A stretch of DNA of 64,000 nucleotides from Diogma glabrata (Eukaryota > Arthropoda > Insecta > Diptera > Cylindrotomidae), in assembly GCA_963693315.1 (NCBI GenBank), contig CAVNZG010001065.1, positions 1-64,000 on the forward strand, written 5' to 3'. The notes under the pieces were generated by a model. That model was not told the DNA's origin, ran no database searches, and was given only the letters and a program-made list of their open reading frames with translations. A program made the translations under genes and the position numbers. Shown piece after piece: positions 12,516 to 23,549 of this stretch; the stretch's first letter is position 1; each line of letters starts with the position of its first letter.

Positions 12516-14539
12516 TTCATCAGGCATTTCCTCATGCTCTGGCTCGCCTTGCAATAAACTTTCATTATATATGTCTTGGAAACTATTAAACTCGAGATCT
12601 ATCATAATTACATCGTCAGCTTTACAATTAGAGTACTCGCTTTGGAATAAGAGTTTTGTGACAATTATATTTGCAAAATGAACACCTATTTCATTGCAAG
12701 AATTGGCATGTAGTTAAAACCACCTTTACCCCGTAGTTTTGAAAAAAAGTTTTCAAGGGCGTCTTGGTTGGTTTTACCAGTTAATATATATTCCACGTCA
12801 GAAGTGGTAGTTAGATCTTCGATCAACATCAACTGTGCTTTAATCGTTATCTGCAAATTCTTGATAAATTTAATGTAGTTTGCATTTTCAGAAAGAATTT
12901 TTAAATCTTTCAAGTATATCAAACTGTCTTTTAAATAATCATAGATCGCATTGTCTTTCTCTAAGTGGGGCTTCAAGTGGTGCCCTCGAAAAAAAAGTTC
13001 GTGAGTTCAAACAATCAAATATATTATTGAACCGTTCAATAAAATTTGCTGTTTATTTAGCATTATCTAAATGTACTCCTAAAATTTCGGGACAGGTTTG
13101 TTCCACGGTCTTAATAGCGCAGCATACTGTATTACTTAGCAGTTGAACTGCCAATGAAACGTTCATTTTTTCAAAATTATTTGGAATAATATGCTTTTTA
13201 GTAAGTTTGGGCAATAGCTTGCAATTTTTGTTCGTGTCTTTTTCAAACACTTTATAAATAACATTTATATCCACTATGCCGTGTTGACTATGAGAAAGTT
13301 GGTACTTCAAAAATGCATTTTGCACGGACTTTATGAGATGAGGTGGATCAAATTGTGTAAAAATGTTCTTACCGCGGAACTCAAAATAAGGCTTATCAAG
13401 CGTGACGCCAAGATTTTTATACGCTTGTATGTTTATTGAGCCTTGGTCGCAAGTAAGCATAACCATCCTTAAGCCCATTTTTTCTTCACACATTTGAATA
13501 TTTTTTTTAATTAAATCACTTAATTTAGAGGCAGAGAATGATTTGTTGATAACAACATAATTAATGACATATTTTCAGTCCGAAAGCAATGATCGAACCA
13601 TAAAAAATAGAGCTGAGCTGGCTAGCTCTTTCTTTCGTTCGGTTCCATCATCATAAAACCCTTCCAGTTTATCCGTTAAAATATTATGTGTTAAGTCTTG
13701 TTTAATAGTAATTTCATCAAAGCTTAACACACAAATTTTGTCTTTCGATGGCAAACTAGTAAAAAAGGAGTTGTGTTGTTGCATTAATATTTCGTTAATA
13801 CCCGGTGGAATAAATTTAATAGGCGACCACTTGTATATAGATGAAACCGACGGTAACTTTAGATGCAAACTATCTCTTAAATATTTGTAAGTAGAAGCGG
13901 ATTTGTAATACAAACACTGTGCAAAAGTTTTATCCTGCTTGCTATATGAATAGTTTTGTTTTAACAAAAGCTTACAAACATTTTTAGAGTTGTCATTTAC
14001 ACTTAGTTTGTCGATAACATTCTCAACAGTGGCACTATTTTTCTTTCGATATTTTATTTTTAAAATTTTAAAATTTCGCTTGTACTTATTGTATAAAATT
14101 TTCATTGATTTTAATTTTCTTTTTACATTTTTAAGTTCGGTTTTATTGGAATTAAGTTCTTTGGATTTTTTCAGTGCCGTCCCAATGTATTTGGGGGCCC
14201 CTGGCCCACTATTTCTAGGGGGCCTTTTCGAAAATTAACAATAAGACTGCGTTCCAATTGATGCTTAATTGTACTAAACGTGCTAAATCAATTTAGTCAA
14301 CTATTTTATTTGACTATTATTATATTTTGTTTCTAAATAATTTGGAAGAAATTCATACGTTAAACAATATCTGACAACTTTATTATATTAATTTGAATTA
14401 AAATTCGGTAATTTTGTAAAACTAAATTTAGATTTAGCAGTTTCGTACAATTTAGCAGCTAATTGGAACCCAGTCTAAATTAAATTTAAAAGCATAATTA
14501 CTTACGTGTTTTTGAGGTTTATTATAATGTTTATTTTAT

Positions 14540-14790
14540 TTAAATATTTTTTCTTCTCACTTTTTTGTCAACAAATTTATCTACAACATCTTCAAATTCT
14601 ATAGATTTTAATAAATCACTTTCTATGCACATCAACGCAAGGGAATTCAGTCGCTCCTGCGGCATGCTGTTTCGCAAATCATTTTTTAGGTATTTCATCG
14701 CCTAAAAAGACTGTTCTCCTGAACAATTAGTGACCTTAATGGTTAAAAGAATTTTGAATGCTCTTTCTATGTTTGGAAACATATTAATTA
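14540..14790 (-). pseudogene. hAT transposase C-terminal dimerisation domain, fragment
   Basis: Minus-strand translation gives the hATC signature: VTNCSGEQSF, a stop, then KYLKNDLRNSMPQERLNSLA, followed by IESDLL and a Lys/Arg-rich end with stop at 14540. The stop replaces the residue after SF in the usual SERSFSKLK-like motif. Upstream catalytic parts are gone. Its distance of 370 bp from the 14172 end fits the usual position near the 3' end of a hAT. Confidence 0.8.
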
Positions 14791-14890
14791 AATTCTTTTG
14801 AATAATAAGTGTTATCCTCAATAAGAGATATTCAATAAGATTTTCTGATATTAATTATAATGTCTTTTTGTGATTATTTAATAGCTATTT

Positions 14891-14987
14891 ATGAAACAAG
14901 TTGCTAAATTAGGTTGTTTTAAGCACGAGATGTGAAATTGACAATACATCGAGTGCTTAAAACAACTAATTTAGCAACGTGTTTCAT
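14891..14987. repeat. Hairpin, arms about 42 bp
   Basis: ATGAAACAAGTTGCTAAATT at 14891 is mirrored by the end of the segment at 14987 (CAACGTGTTTCAT). The loop is about 12 bases. It lies inside the hAT and may be a tiny foldback element or its remnant. Confidence 0.6.
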
Positions 14988-15156
14988 CCAAGATTTTTTG
15001 TAACGAAGCTGCAAAATTAAACTTTTATAAAAAATACAACTAAACAAATTGCATTTGTATCTAGTAGGTTTTGAGCAAACCAATTTGATCTTATAAGGAG
15101 TGTGTAGCCGTAGTTTTCTTTTAGTTTTCATACTGCCAATTGTGAAAAATATCAAG

Positions 15157-15501
15157 ATGAGTTCAAGTGATGATGATTTTGTATCGTCAGATATAGAAAA
15201 AGCAGCAAATGAAGCTATTTCTACAATCGTACCGGAAAAATTGGCGAAATTGGCGTACTAAACTTCATACAAAAATTTTGATGAGTGGTTTAAAGAATCA
15301 AAAACTACAACAATCAATGACATGGTCATGCTGGCCTATTTTGTAAGAAAACTAGGATCCATGAAACCTTCAACATCGTGGTGCGAGTACTCTAAACTAA
15401 GAACTATGGTTTATTTGAACGCCAGCGTGGATATGAAATCATTCACGAATTTGATAGCTTTATTTAAGCATTACTCTAGTAAATTTGGTCAGATTCATTA
15501 A
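15157..15501 (+). pseudogene. Crypton-like tyrosine recombinase N-terminal fragment (tentative)
   Basis: Frame of 115 codons with one internal TAA at 15259-15261. After the stop it reads YKNFDEWFKESKTTTINDMV, then LAYFVRKLGSMKPSTSWCEY and SKLRTMVYL. This resembles the helical DNA-binding part of Crypton-type recombinases (the LAYF and KPSTxW..YS pattern); the match is from memory of the family, not a search. The catalytic domain is absent. The end of the frame runs into a palindrome. It could instead be another transposon protein with a SAM-like fold. Confidence 0.45.
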
Positions 15502-15690
15502 AGTACTAATTGTAGTTGTTTAATAGTTTATTAAAGCAGTAATAATAGTTGTTTAATGATTCATTAAAGTACTTATACTTTAATGAATCATTAAACCATT
15601 ATTATTAATGCTTTAATAAAATATTAAACAACTACAATTAGGACTTTAATGAATCTGACCAATGTACTAGATTAATGCTTAAATAAAGCT
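15456..15690. repeat. Palindrome with arms of about 117 bp
   Basis: AGCTTTATTTAAGCATTACT at 15456 is mirrored by the segment ending at 15690. The centre is at about 15573 with almost no loop, and mismatches are few. It looks like a foldback MITE or an inverted duplication that has truncated the recombinase-like ORF. Confidence 0.75.
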
Positions 15691-18600
15691 CATTTAATTA
15701 CTAAAATGACGCACAAAAAAGCGTAGATTTTGCAACTTCGTTACAAAAAATGAATTTTTGAAATTGGCATGGGCCCAGTAAAAAAAATTGCATTGTTGTT
15801 TTTTAAATTTATTATTTGAAGTGTTCATTTTCATATTTTTATGAGTGTTTTATGGTGGGCCCCCGGCCCAGGGCCGGGTGGGCCCTACCGTAGTAACGGC
15901 ACTGGATTTTTTAATACAACTTTCACAATCACTGAAATGGCTTTTGTCAAATTCACAATGTGAACAATTGATTGTGTTAATTATATTTAAAAATTCCATC
16001 TCTTCGTCAGTTTTGTCACATTGTATACCAACAGACACTGACTCCCTTGGAACTTGCAAAATGGCGTTTGGTACACTAGGAAATGGGTCGTAGCTGTTAA
16101 AATCTTGCAAACCGCTTACCTTTGACATAAACAAGGTGGGGACAGCGTTTTTTGTAAGACGGGCATTACCGATATACTCCGGAATAAAATGGATTGAACA
16201 AACAAAATTATTTTTTACCTTTAAATCATCCAGCTTTAATCCAATCGCTGTCATCCAAGCATTTCTTCTATCCAAATTACATGGAATTTTGTAAAATTTG
16301 AAAGCTGTCTCCTTAGATTTATTTTGGCAGCACGGAACAATACATTTGATATGTTGTCGGATGGGTATTTCATGGATCACTACACAAAAATAATCAATAA
16401 TTTAATGTTGATAAAATATTATTATGGATGAAAAACGTGATCTACGCAGGTGAAAAAGTCGATATTTGAACTTTACCATTTTTGATTTTCCTGAAACTTG
16501 GAATATAAGTAGTATGAACAAAATAAAAAATACAACTTATTTTAAAATTTTTTAAAGTGCATAGTTTGAGCATAGGGAAAACAATGCATGAAAAATGAAA
16601 ATTCTGCCAATCCGATGTAACTTTGAAAGTAAATTTCTCAAGAACGGCTATAAACTTTTTTTTGTTTGATAGATGAATAGTTAGTTGTTTGAAAAAAAAT
16701 TAATTAATTGTTTTTATAATTAATTTTTAAATAAAAATATTAAAAAAAATTTTTAAAGATGGCTAGCGCCATCGAAGATCAATTGGAATTTAATTAATTT
16801 TTTTTTTCTGAAAATAGTTCTATCCTTATTCTAAAATATATCAAATTTACTAAGAGGCGTTAATTTTTGTTCTAGAGATATTTAATTTTAAAGATTTTTA
16901 GTACGACTGAAATTCGAATTTTTCTTCATTTTTTCAAACCACTTCCATTAACAAAAAATTTTAAAATCAATTAAATTTTAACTTTTTTTTTTAAATATAG
17001 TTCTAACCCTACTTTAAAATATATCAAATTTACAAAGAGGTGTTAATTCGTGTTCTTGAGATATTTAATTTTAAAGATTTTTAGTCCGATTAAAATTCTA
17101 ATTGTTCATTATTTTCTCGAACAATTTTTATCATCAAAAAATTTTAACCACTGAAGTTCGAGAAAATAATGAACAAATGGTCAAGTTTTCACAACTCTGT
17201 CTAGAACACGTTTTTCATCTATGATAAATGCTCTAATACAGAACTAAACTAGGCGTGTTGTTTATGTATAGTGCTTAGTAAATATTGTGTAGTAAGTATC
17301 AATTACAATATGTGTCGTAAAAACACATAAACACCGTCTTCTTAAAAGACTTAACAACAATATTTTTGATTTTTCTTTTAAGAATGTGCAACCAAATAAT
17401 AAAAATAAATAATAAAATATAGCATATGGCCAATATTCTATGATGAGATAAAAAAATTTACAAATTATGTTAAAACAAATTTTAAAAATATTTAAAACAA
17501 CACAAATGGTGTTGCTAAATAATTCATTAATGAAGTACTCTTTCAATCACGCGAAGCGATATTTTTAAATAAATACACACATTCAATCACCAAGAAGTAC
17601 TGTCTTACTAGATTGAGAGTGCTAACGTTAACTTATTAGAAATCAGTCATTAGCTCTGCTAAAATAGCACCTGGGCTAGCAATATCTCACTACTATTACC
17701 GGTGGTATGGAATTTCTCACATTAAACAATATGTCAATAGCAGGAACTGGCACTAAAGTACACTTAGGTTTATCTCAACCGTAGATCAAAATGATCTTTG
17801 CGCATGCTGACAAATTACGAAATTGAGATTAAAGGTTTTATAACCTACAATTTTACTTTATTGTAATTACAATAAATAAAATTTTTATTAATATTTATTT
17901 ATTTAAATAAATTTAAGTTTAGTTAGTTTTGGAATTGATGTAGTTGATCAAATTTTGCCATTTTTTTTTCTATATTTAATGCTCAACAAACTAAGAATAT
18001 ATCAACTTTCAATCAAGTCATAAAAAAAGAAATAAGGGGTTTTTATTTAAACTCTTTTTGACAAATAGTTATCCCAACAGGTCTTGAACTACACAGTCAA
18101 CTGAAAGATGAAAGTCATGCCATCACATTGTCATTCTAAAAACAAACCAACTTTTGCAAAATGTCATGCACAGTGAAAAAATTAACCAAGCATCCTTACA
18201 TCTAATTTAATAACTTAAAAACACCAAGTCGTCCAAACGAAAAAATGACATTCTACCGATACACAGTTTATTTCGCAGATATGCAGTTCTCGTCTCAAGA
18301 ATGATACTAATGATACTACTAATAATAAACGATCAATACTTACATCTTGTGTTTTGTTCACCTAATAAATTCTGGATTTCGTTTGTAAACATAATGACTC
18401 AAAAAATTTACTTTCACTTGACAAATATGACTTGTAAATGGTTAAAATATGTATAATGTCACAGGTCCTAAAAACATCCAAATCCTATCTCTTTCCGTCA
18501 TGCTAGAAAAAAATTGTAATTCCGGCTACTATTGTGTATTTTCTTGTAATTGAATTTATCCGTTTTAAATTTTGAGCAATTGTTCGTTGAACGCTAATGC

Positions 18601-18880
18601 CAATTGATCATTTTGAAGATGATCACGCAAATTTATTGTAAGAGATAATCTACAAACACTTCGTAATATGTGTGATTCCTTCATCCGCATATGTATCACG
18701 TGCGATGATCGGCAATATTTAACTGAAATCATCGGCCAGTAGCAGTCTCAAAAATGTATATTTTGAAAATCGCCGTTGCTGCTAAATAAATTAGTAGTAT
18801 AGTTAAAGTTTAGCTATAGTTCATTAAAGAAATCTGTAGTACCACAACAGAGATAAAACCTATTGTACGAATAGAAAAAT

Positions 18881-20321
18881 ATGGAGGGGCTGAAATCTCA
18901 CAGCTCTGAGATTTAAAGACTTCGGTCTGGGTTAAGGATTTTGATATAGTTTTCGGCAAAAAACTTTTATGAGGACACGGTTTTTAGTTTTGGGCAGCGA
19001 TGTATATTAAACATAACTCTTTATTAAAGTATTTTTTATCGCTGTTTAAAAATTTATTACAAAACTAACACGAAACATCAATACGTTACCGGAAAATTAT
19101 AATCAAAATTCCAAAAATATTGTTAAATTAAATAAAATCAAACTTTTTCAAAATTCCAAAAATTATAATAAAATCAAAAATTTAAAATTTTTCAAAATTC
19201 TAAAAATATTCCAAAAATTCTTACAAAATCAACAATTAAAACTTTTGCCGAAATTCTAAAAATATTGCAAAAATTATTACAAAATCAAACATACAAACTT
19301 TTTCAAAATTCCAAAAATATTTCAAAAACTATAACAAATTCAAAAATTTCCATGTCCAATTTCATTTTAAATACATTTACATCATAAAAACAGCTACATT
19401 TTTTCCCCAAAAAATTGGCTAAAAAATTAAATGAAATCATTTTTCGACACACTTGACATTATTTTTTGACAAACTTATAATTCCATAATTCTCTATAATA
19501 ATAATAAAATATCATGTCATACGAACTATTAATTTTATTTTTTTCTAAAAAAATAGGGTAAAAAATAAATAAACACCTTTCTTTTGACACACTTGACAAC
19601 ATTTTTTTGACAAAGTTATAATGCCATAATTCTCAATAATCATAATAAAATTTCATTTCAAACAAACAATGTTATTTTTTTTTCCAAAAATTAGGTAAAA
19701 AACTAGATAAAAATCTTTTGACACACTTGACAACATTTTTTTGACAAACTTATAATGCCATAATTCTCAATAATAATAATAAAACTTCATTTCAAACAAA
19801 CAATTAATTTTATTTTTTTTTCCAAAAAATTGGGTAAAAAAATAAATAAAAATCTTTCTTTTGACACACTTGACAACATTTTTTTGACAAACTTATAATG
19901 CAATAATCTAGATTTTGGTCTTACATACTAATCCCGACCATCAAGATTTCTCCAAATTCAATGTTCCTACTCACTTAAAATGAACGTTTTTTAAGCAAAA
20001 ACTATGCAAATTTCCTTGTTTTGACACACTTGACGATTTTTTTGACACACTTCCGGTACAGTTATCAAACACATCGTCCTTTCGGCTCTTCCCATTGAGT
20101 AAACCTATTTTTAGAAAAAAAAAATTTTGAAATCCGTCCAGCGGTTTTCTAGATTTCGTCGGTTCCGGACGGCCGGACAGCCGACAGACAGACACACATT
20201 TTTTTTTTTTGCTTTTTTAGAATCAGTAGGTCCTAAAACGTCGAGAAATGCCAAAAAAAGTGGGGGTAAGAATTTCACTTTGAGCTCATGAATGTAATAC
20301 TTAGGTCTTTCAGACCGAAGT
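18881..20321 (+). repeat. R1 dispersed repeat, copy b, both ends present
   Basis: Starts ATGGAGGGGCTGAAATCTCA and ends in the hairpin ACTTAGGTCT-TTC-AGACCGAAGT. Order inside: conserved left 200 bp; about five AT units near 19105-19350; four units of about 125 bp built on TTGACACACTTGACAACA (19440-19900); then a GC-rich patch with GACGGCCGGACAGCCGACAG and a CA/GA-like tract before the conserved right 100 bp. Comparison with the left palindrome arm (7380-7420) gives the empty site, a poly-A/T run, with a short duplication (AAAAT-like) that the run makes ambiguous. Confidence 0.85.
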
Positions 20322-21391
20322 AAAATAAAAAAAAACATTTTGTAGGAATTGAAAAACCGATAGTTGGATTGGAATATATAACTGTATCAAATCATACTTT
20401 AAAATATATTAGCATATTTAAAAAGTTTACTCAAAATCCAATATCAGAAACTGATGTTATCGAAGATTGAAATAAATAGGCAATCAAGAGGCCTGCCCCA
20501 CGCAACTTATCCTAATATCACCCCAAAATTAACCAGGTATTTGTCCTGCCAATACTCCATTTAATTCGAATGTACAAATGTCATAAGCCGAAGCCATAAA
20601 CCAAACTTTGCATTTATCAATATTTAATCCAAACGCAAACCCAAGCGTTCTAGCTAAATCATACTAATATAAACATTCTTAAATAAAAATACTTACAATG
20701 TAACAAAAAATCTCTCCATTATCATTTATCAATAACAATAAAAACCATACAACTTTCCTAATCAACGCCAACAAAACCGCCAACCTCTCATTTATCAAAA
20801 TTTATCCTAAACATATGCCCGAGCGTCTTAATTCAAACATTTGAATATAAAGATTCTTTCTTAAAAGTAGTTGCAATGTAACATAATCTCTCAATTATTA
20901 AAATCAATTCCAATCAAAACTCGAACTATCCTATGACACCAAAAAATCATAAACTTAAATGTATATTATTTTAAACTAAAAAAAATATCAAAAAAACAAT
21001 TGATTGAAATTAAAGATCATTATTTGTAAATAGTAAACAAAAAAAGTATGTCCTTCGATCTTTAAAGGGGTTATTTACATGTATGTGTAAAAGAACTTTT
21101 TATTTTCTATCATATTTCTTTACGTGTATTTTACTTTTTTTGTTTATTTACAAGTAACAAAATAAATAAAATTTGAAGTAGAAGAAAAGAGAAAAATTCT
21201 GTTTTTTTTATTTTGTTTCTAAATATGTGTATTAAATAGATACAAAACAGGCCAAAAAGAGAAACAAATATGTATCTTATTCATTTGTTAAAATCTCAAA
21301 TAGAAATTTTGTATATTTCTTTATTTTTAAATTCTCTTACACATTTTTGTGTTAAACGTTATTCCTCTAGTATACTACTCTATGGTAATAG

Positions 21392-21730
21392 CTACAATTG
21401 TACCTGAGTATTAAACAAAAACTCCGAAATATCAAAAGAATCCAATTCATTAACCCATTTCTGACCAAATTTTTTTTATTTTCAATGTATTATATTATGA
21501 AACTAAAGAAACTAAAATAAAAAATATTATCTGCTCTTGCGATAATGAATCAGTGGTCATATTTGGGTTAAAATCTTGCCGAATTTTTTACATCTATCCA
21601 TCCGACCCCTCTATTTTATCAAACAAGTTTTACTTCAATTTGTAAAATCCATAAATCCTCCAAAAAGTATTCAAACTAATACAGTTTATTTTATTTAGCT
21701 TAAAATATTTAACTTTTTTCATTTAAAGTA
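21392..21730. other. Non-coding interval
   Basis: No gene or repeat recognised between the palindrome's right target duplication and the foldback element. Confidence 0.5.
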
Positions 21731-23549
21731 GGCTACAGACCTTCAATCAATTACTTCGGTCTGAAAGACCTAAGTATTACATTCATGAGCTCAAAGTGAA
21801 ATTCTTACCCCCACTTTTTTCGCATTTCTCGACGTTTTAGGACCTACTGATTCTAAAAAAGCAAAAAAAAAAAAATGTATGTCTGTCTGTCGGCCGGCCG
21901 TTTGGCCGGCCGGCCGTCATTACCTACACTGCAGGGAAAACCACTGGAGGGATTTCAAAAATTTTTTTTTCTAAAAATAGGTAAACTCAAGAGACAGGTC
22001 CAAAGGACGCTGTGTTCGTTAACTGTACCGGAAGTGTGTCAAAAAATCATTATGTGTGTCAAAACAAGGAAATTTGCATATTTTTTGCTTAAAAAACGTT
22101 CATTTTAAGTGATTACGAGTAGGAACATTGAATTTCGAGAAATTTTGATGGTCGGGATTGGTATGTGAGACCAAAATCTAGATTATTGCATTATAAGTTT
22201 GTCAAAAAAATGTTGTCAAGTTTGTCAAAAGAAAGATTTTTTTTGATTTTTTTACCCAATTTTTTGGAAAAAAATAAAATAAATAATTTGTATGACGTGA
22301 AAATATATTATTATTATAGAGAATTATGGCATTATAAGTTTGTCAAAAAAATAATGTCAAGCGTGTCAAAAATTGATTTCATCGATTTTTTTAGCCAATT
22401 TTTTGGGAAAAAAAATGTAGATGTTTTTATGACGTAAATGTAATTGAAAAGAAATTGGACATGGAAATTTTTGAATTTGTTACAGTTTCTGAAATATTTT
22501 TGGAATTTTGAAATAAGTATGTATTTTTGATTTTGTAATAATTTTTGCAATATTCTTAGAATTTTGGAAAAAGTTTTAATTTTTTATTTTGTAATAATTT
22601 TTGGAATATTTTTAGAATGTTGAAAAAAGTTTGATTTTATTAAATTTTACAATATTTTTGGAATTTTGAAAGAAATATGAATTTGTGATCTTGTGATATT
22701 TTCTCGAATCGCTAAATTGAAGGTTTTTGAATAGTTTGCTGAAAATGAAAATGAAATTGGACATAGACATTTTTGAATTTGTTATAGTTTTTGAATATTT
22801 TTGGAATTTTGAAAAAGTTTCAATTTTTGATTTTGTAAGAATTTTTGGAATATTTTTAGAATTTTAAAAAATTTTAAATTTTATAATAATTTTTGGAATT
22901 TTGGAAAAAGTTTCAATTTTTGATATTGTTATAGTTTTTGCAATATTTTTAGTTTTGGAAAAAGTTTGAATTTTTGAATTTTTAAGAAATTTTGGAATAT
23001 TATTAGAATTTAGAAAAAGTTTAAATATTTGATTTTATTCTAATTTTTGGCATATTTGGAATTTTGAAAAAAGTTTCAATTTTTGATTTTGTATAATTTT
23101 TGCAGTATTTTCAGAATTTTTGAAAAAAGTTTAATCTTTGATTTTGTAATAATTTTTGGAATATTTTAAGGATTTTGGAAAAAATTTGATTGTATTTATT
23201 TTTTACAAAATTTTTGGAATTTTGAAAGAAATATGAATTTGTGATTTTGTAATATTTTCTCGAAACACTAAATGGAGAGGTTTTTGAGTAGTTTGCTGAG
23301 TTTAACTAAAAACTATGTCCGCATAAAAGTTTTTTGCCGAAAACTATATCAAAATCCTTAACTCAGACCGAAGTCTTGATATCTCAGAGCTGTGAGATTT
23401 CAGCCCCTCCATATTTTGACCTTCAAATCCTTTCAATCAATTGAAAACGAAAATAAACGAAATAAAATTTAGGGGATTTTTACACTAAATTTTATTTCTA
23501 TTATTTTCGTTTTCGAATTGATTGACAAATTGATTGAAGGTCTGTAGCC
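21731..23549. mobile_element. Foldback MITE interrupted by R1
   Basis: GGCTACAGACCTTCAATCAA at 21731 is mirrored by TTGATTGAAGGTCTGTAGCC ending at 23549. The right part (23438-23520) contains a further hairpin, with AACGAAAATA...AAATAAAATTTA folding against TAAATTTTATTT...TATTTTCGTT. Without the R1 copy the element is about 160 bp. Confidence 0.78.
21753..23412 (-). repeat. R1 dispersed repeat, copy c, reverse orientation, both ends present
   Basis: In reverse it runs from CAGCCCCTCCAT (23401-23412) to ACTTCGGTCTGAAAGACC at 21753. It has an expanded AT-unit array (about 22480-23280) and one GGCCGGCCG-rich patch at 21890-21918. It sits inside the foldback element above, flanked by AAT on both sides in its own orientation. 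Confidence 0.85.

Larger units (their letters stand above)
14993..15751 (+). mobile_element. Nested element with 25-bp inverted ends TTTTTTGTAACGAAG
   Basis: ATTTTTTGTAACGAAGCTGC at 14993 is matched in reverse by GCAACTTCGTTACAAAAAAT ending at 15751. Between the ends lie a broken recombinase-like ORF and a long palindrome. No target duplication was confirmed. Confidence 0.55.
14172..15904 (-). mobile_element. hAT element, 1733 bp, inserted in the right arm
   Basis: Ends are CAGTGCCGT and ACGGCACTG, starting CAG as in many hAT elements, with an 8-bp target duplication. Both subterminal regions are rich in GGGCCC-type strings (14191-14223 and 15855-15887), strikingly GC-rich for this window. 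It retains only the C-terminal part of a hAT transposase on the minus strand, so it is a non-autonomous remnant, and it has been invaded by at least one smaller element (14993-15751). Confidence 0.9.
14164..15912. repeat. 8-bp target duplication GATTTTTT of the hAT insertion
   Basis: GATTTTTT occurs at 14164-14171 and at 15905-15912, and once only at the equivalent site in the uninterrupted left arm (GTATTAAAAAATCCAAAG near 10365-10382). That empty site in the same window confirms the insertion boundaries exactly. Confidence 0.93.
12516..16379 (-). pseudogene. P-element-type transposase with THAP domain (right copy), decayed and split by a hAT
   Basis: Same gene as 9903-12027 in reverse. The THAP finger lies at 15913-16379 and the RNase H-like part at 13053-14163; the hAT at 14172-15904 sits between them. 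It shares the TAA and the T-run frameshift of the left copy (complement at about 12990-13065). It has its own lesions: a Trp-to-stop change at about 13575 and a 2-bp insertion near 12697. It lacks the left copy's 4-bp insertion, so around 12545 the frame is still open here. It ends at the palindrome junction and lacks the last 95 or so codons. Confidence 0.87.
6342..21384. mobile_element. 15-kb palindromic P/THAP-type element with very long inverted arms
   Basis: The outer ends are exact inverted copies (left CATAGAGTAGTATACTAGAG at 6342, complement ending CTACTCTATG at 21384). They are flanked by GTAATAG at 6335-6341 and 21385-21391; the match extends to 8 bp, GTAATAGC, if the first C is counted in the duplication. 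P elements make 8-bp duplications. The left arm 6342-12027 is mirrored by 12516-21384. The right arm is longer only because of two later insertions (14172-15904 and 18881-20321); without them both arms are about 5.7 kb. Each arm has a decayed THAP transposase gene reading towards the centre. The joint 8-bp-type duplication and arm-specific mutations argue against an assembly artefact. Confidence 0.85.
12516..21384 (-). repeat. Right arm of the palindrome, twice interrupted
   Basis: Reverse complement of 6342-12027, apart from the hAT at 14172-15904 and R1 copy b at 18881-20321. By eye the arms differ at only around one or two percent of positions plus small indels. The stretch 16380-18880 has no supported gene. 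The ORF of 94 codons at 17262-17546 merely mirrors 8738-9022. Confidence 0.87.

Noticed and set aside
6342..21384. Palindrome as a pure assembly artefact
   Set aside because: Arms have private substitutions, private indels and two insertions with their own duplications, and the outer flanks are different DNA sharing only a 7-8 bp duplication.
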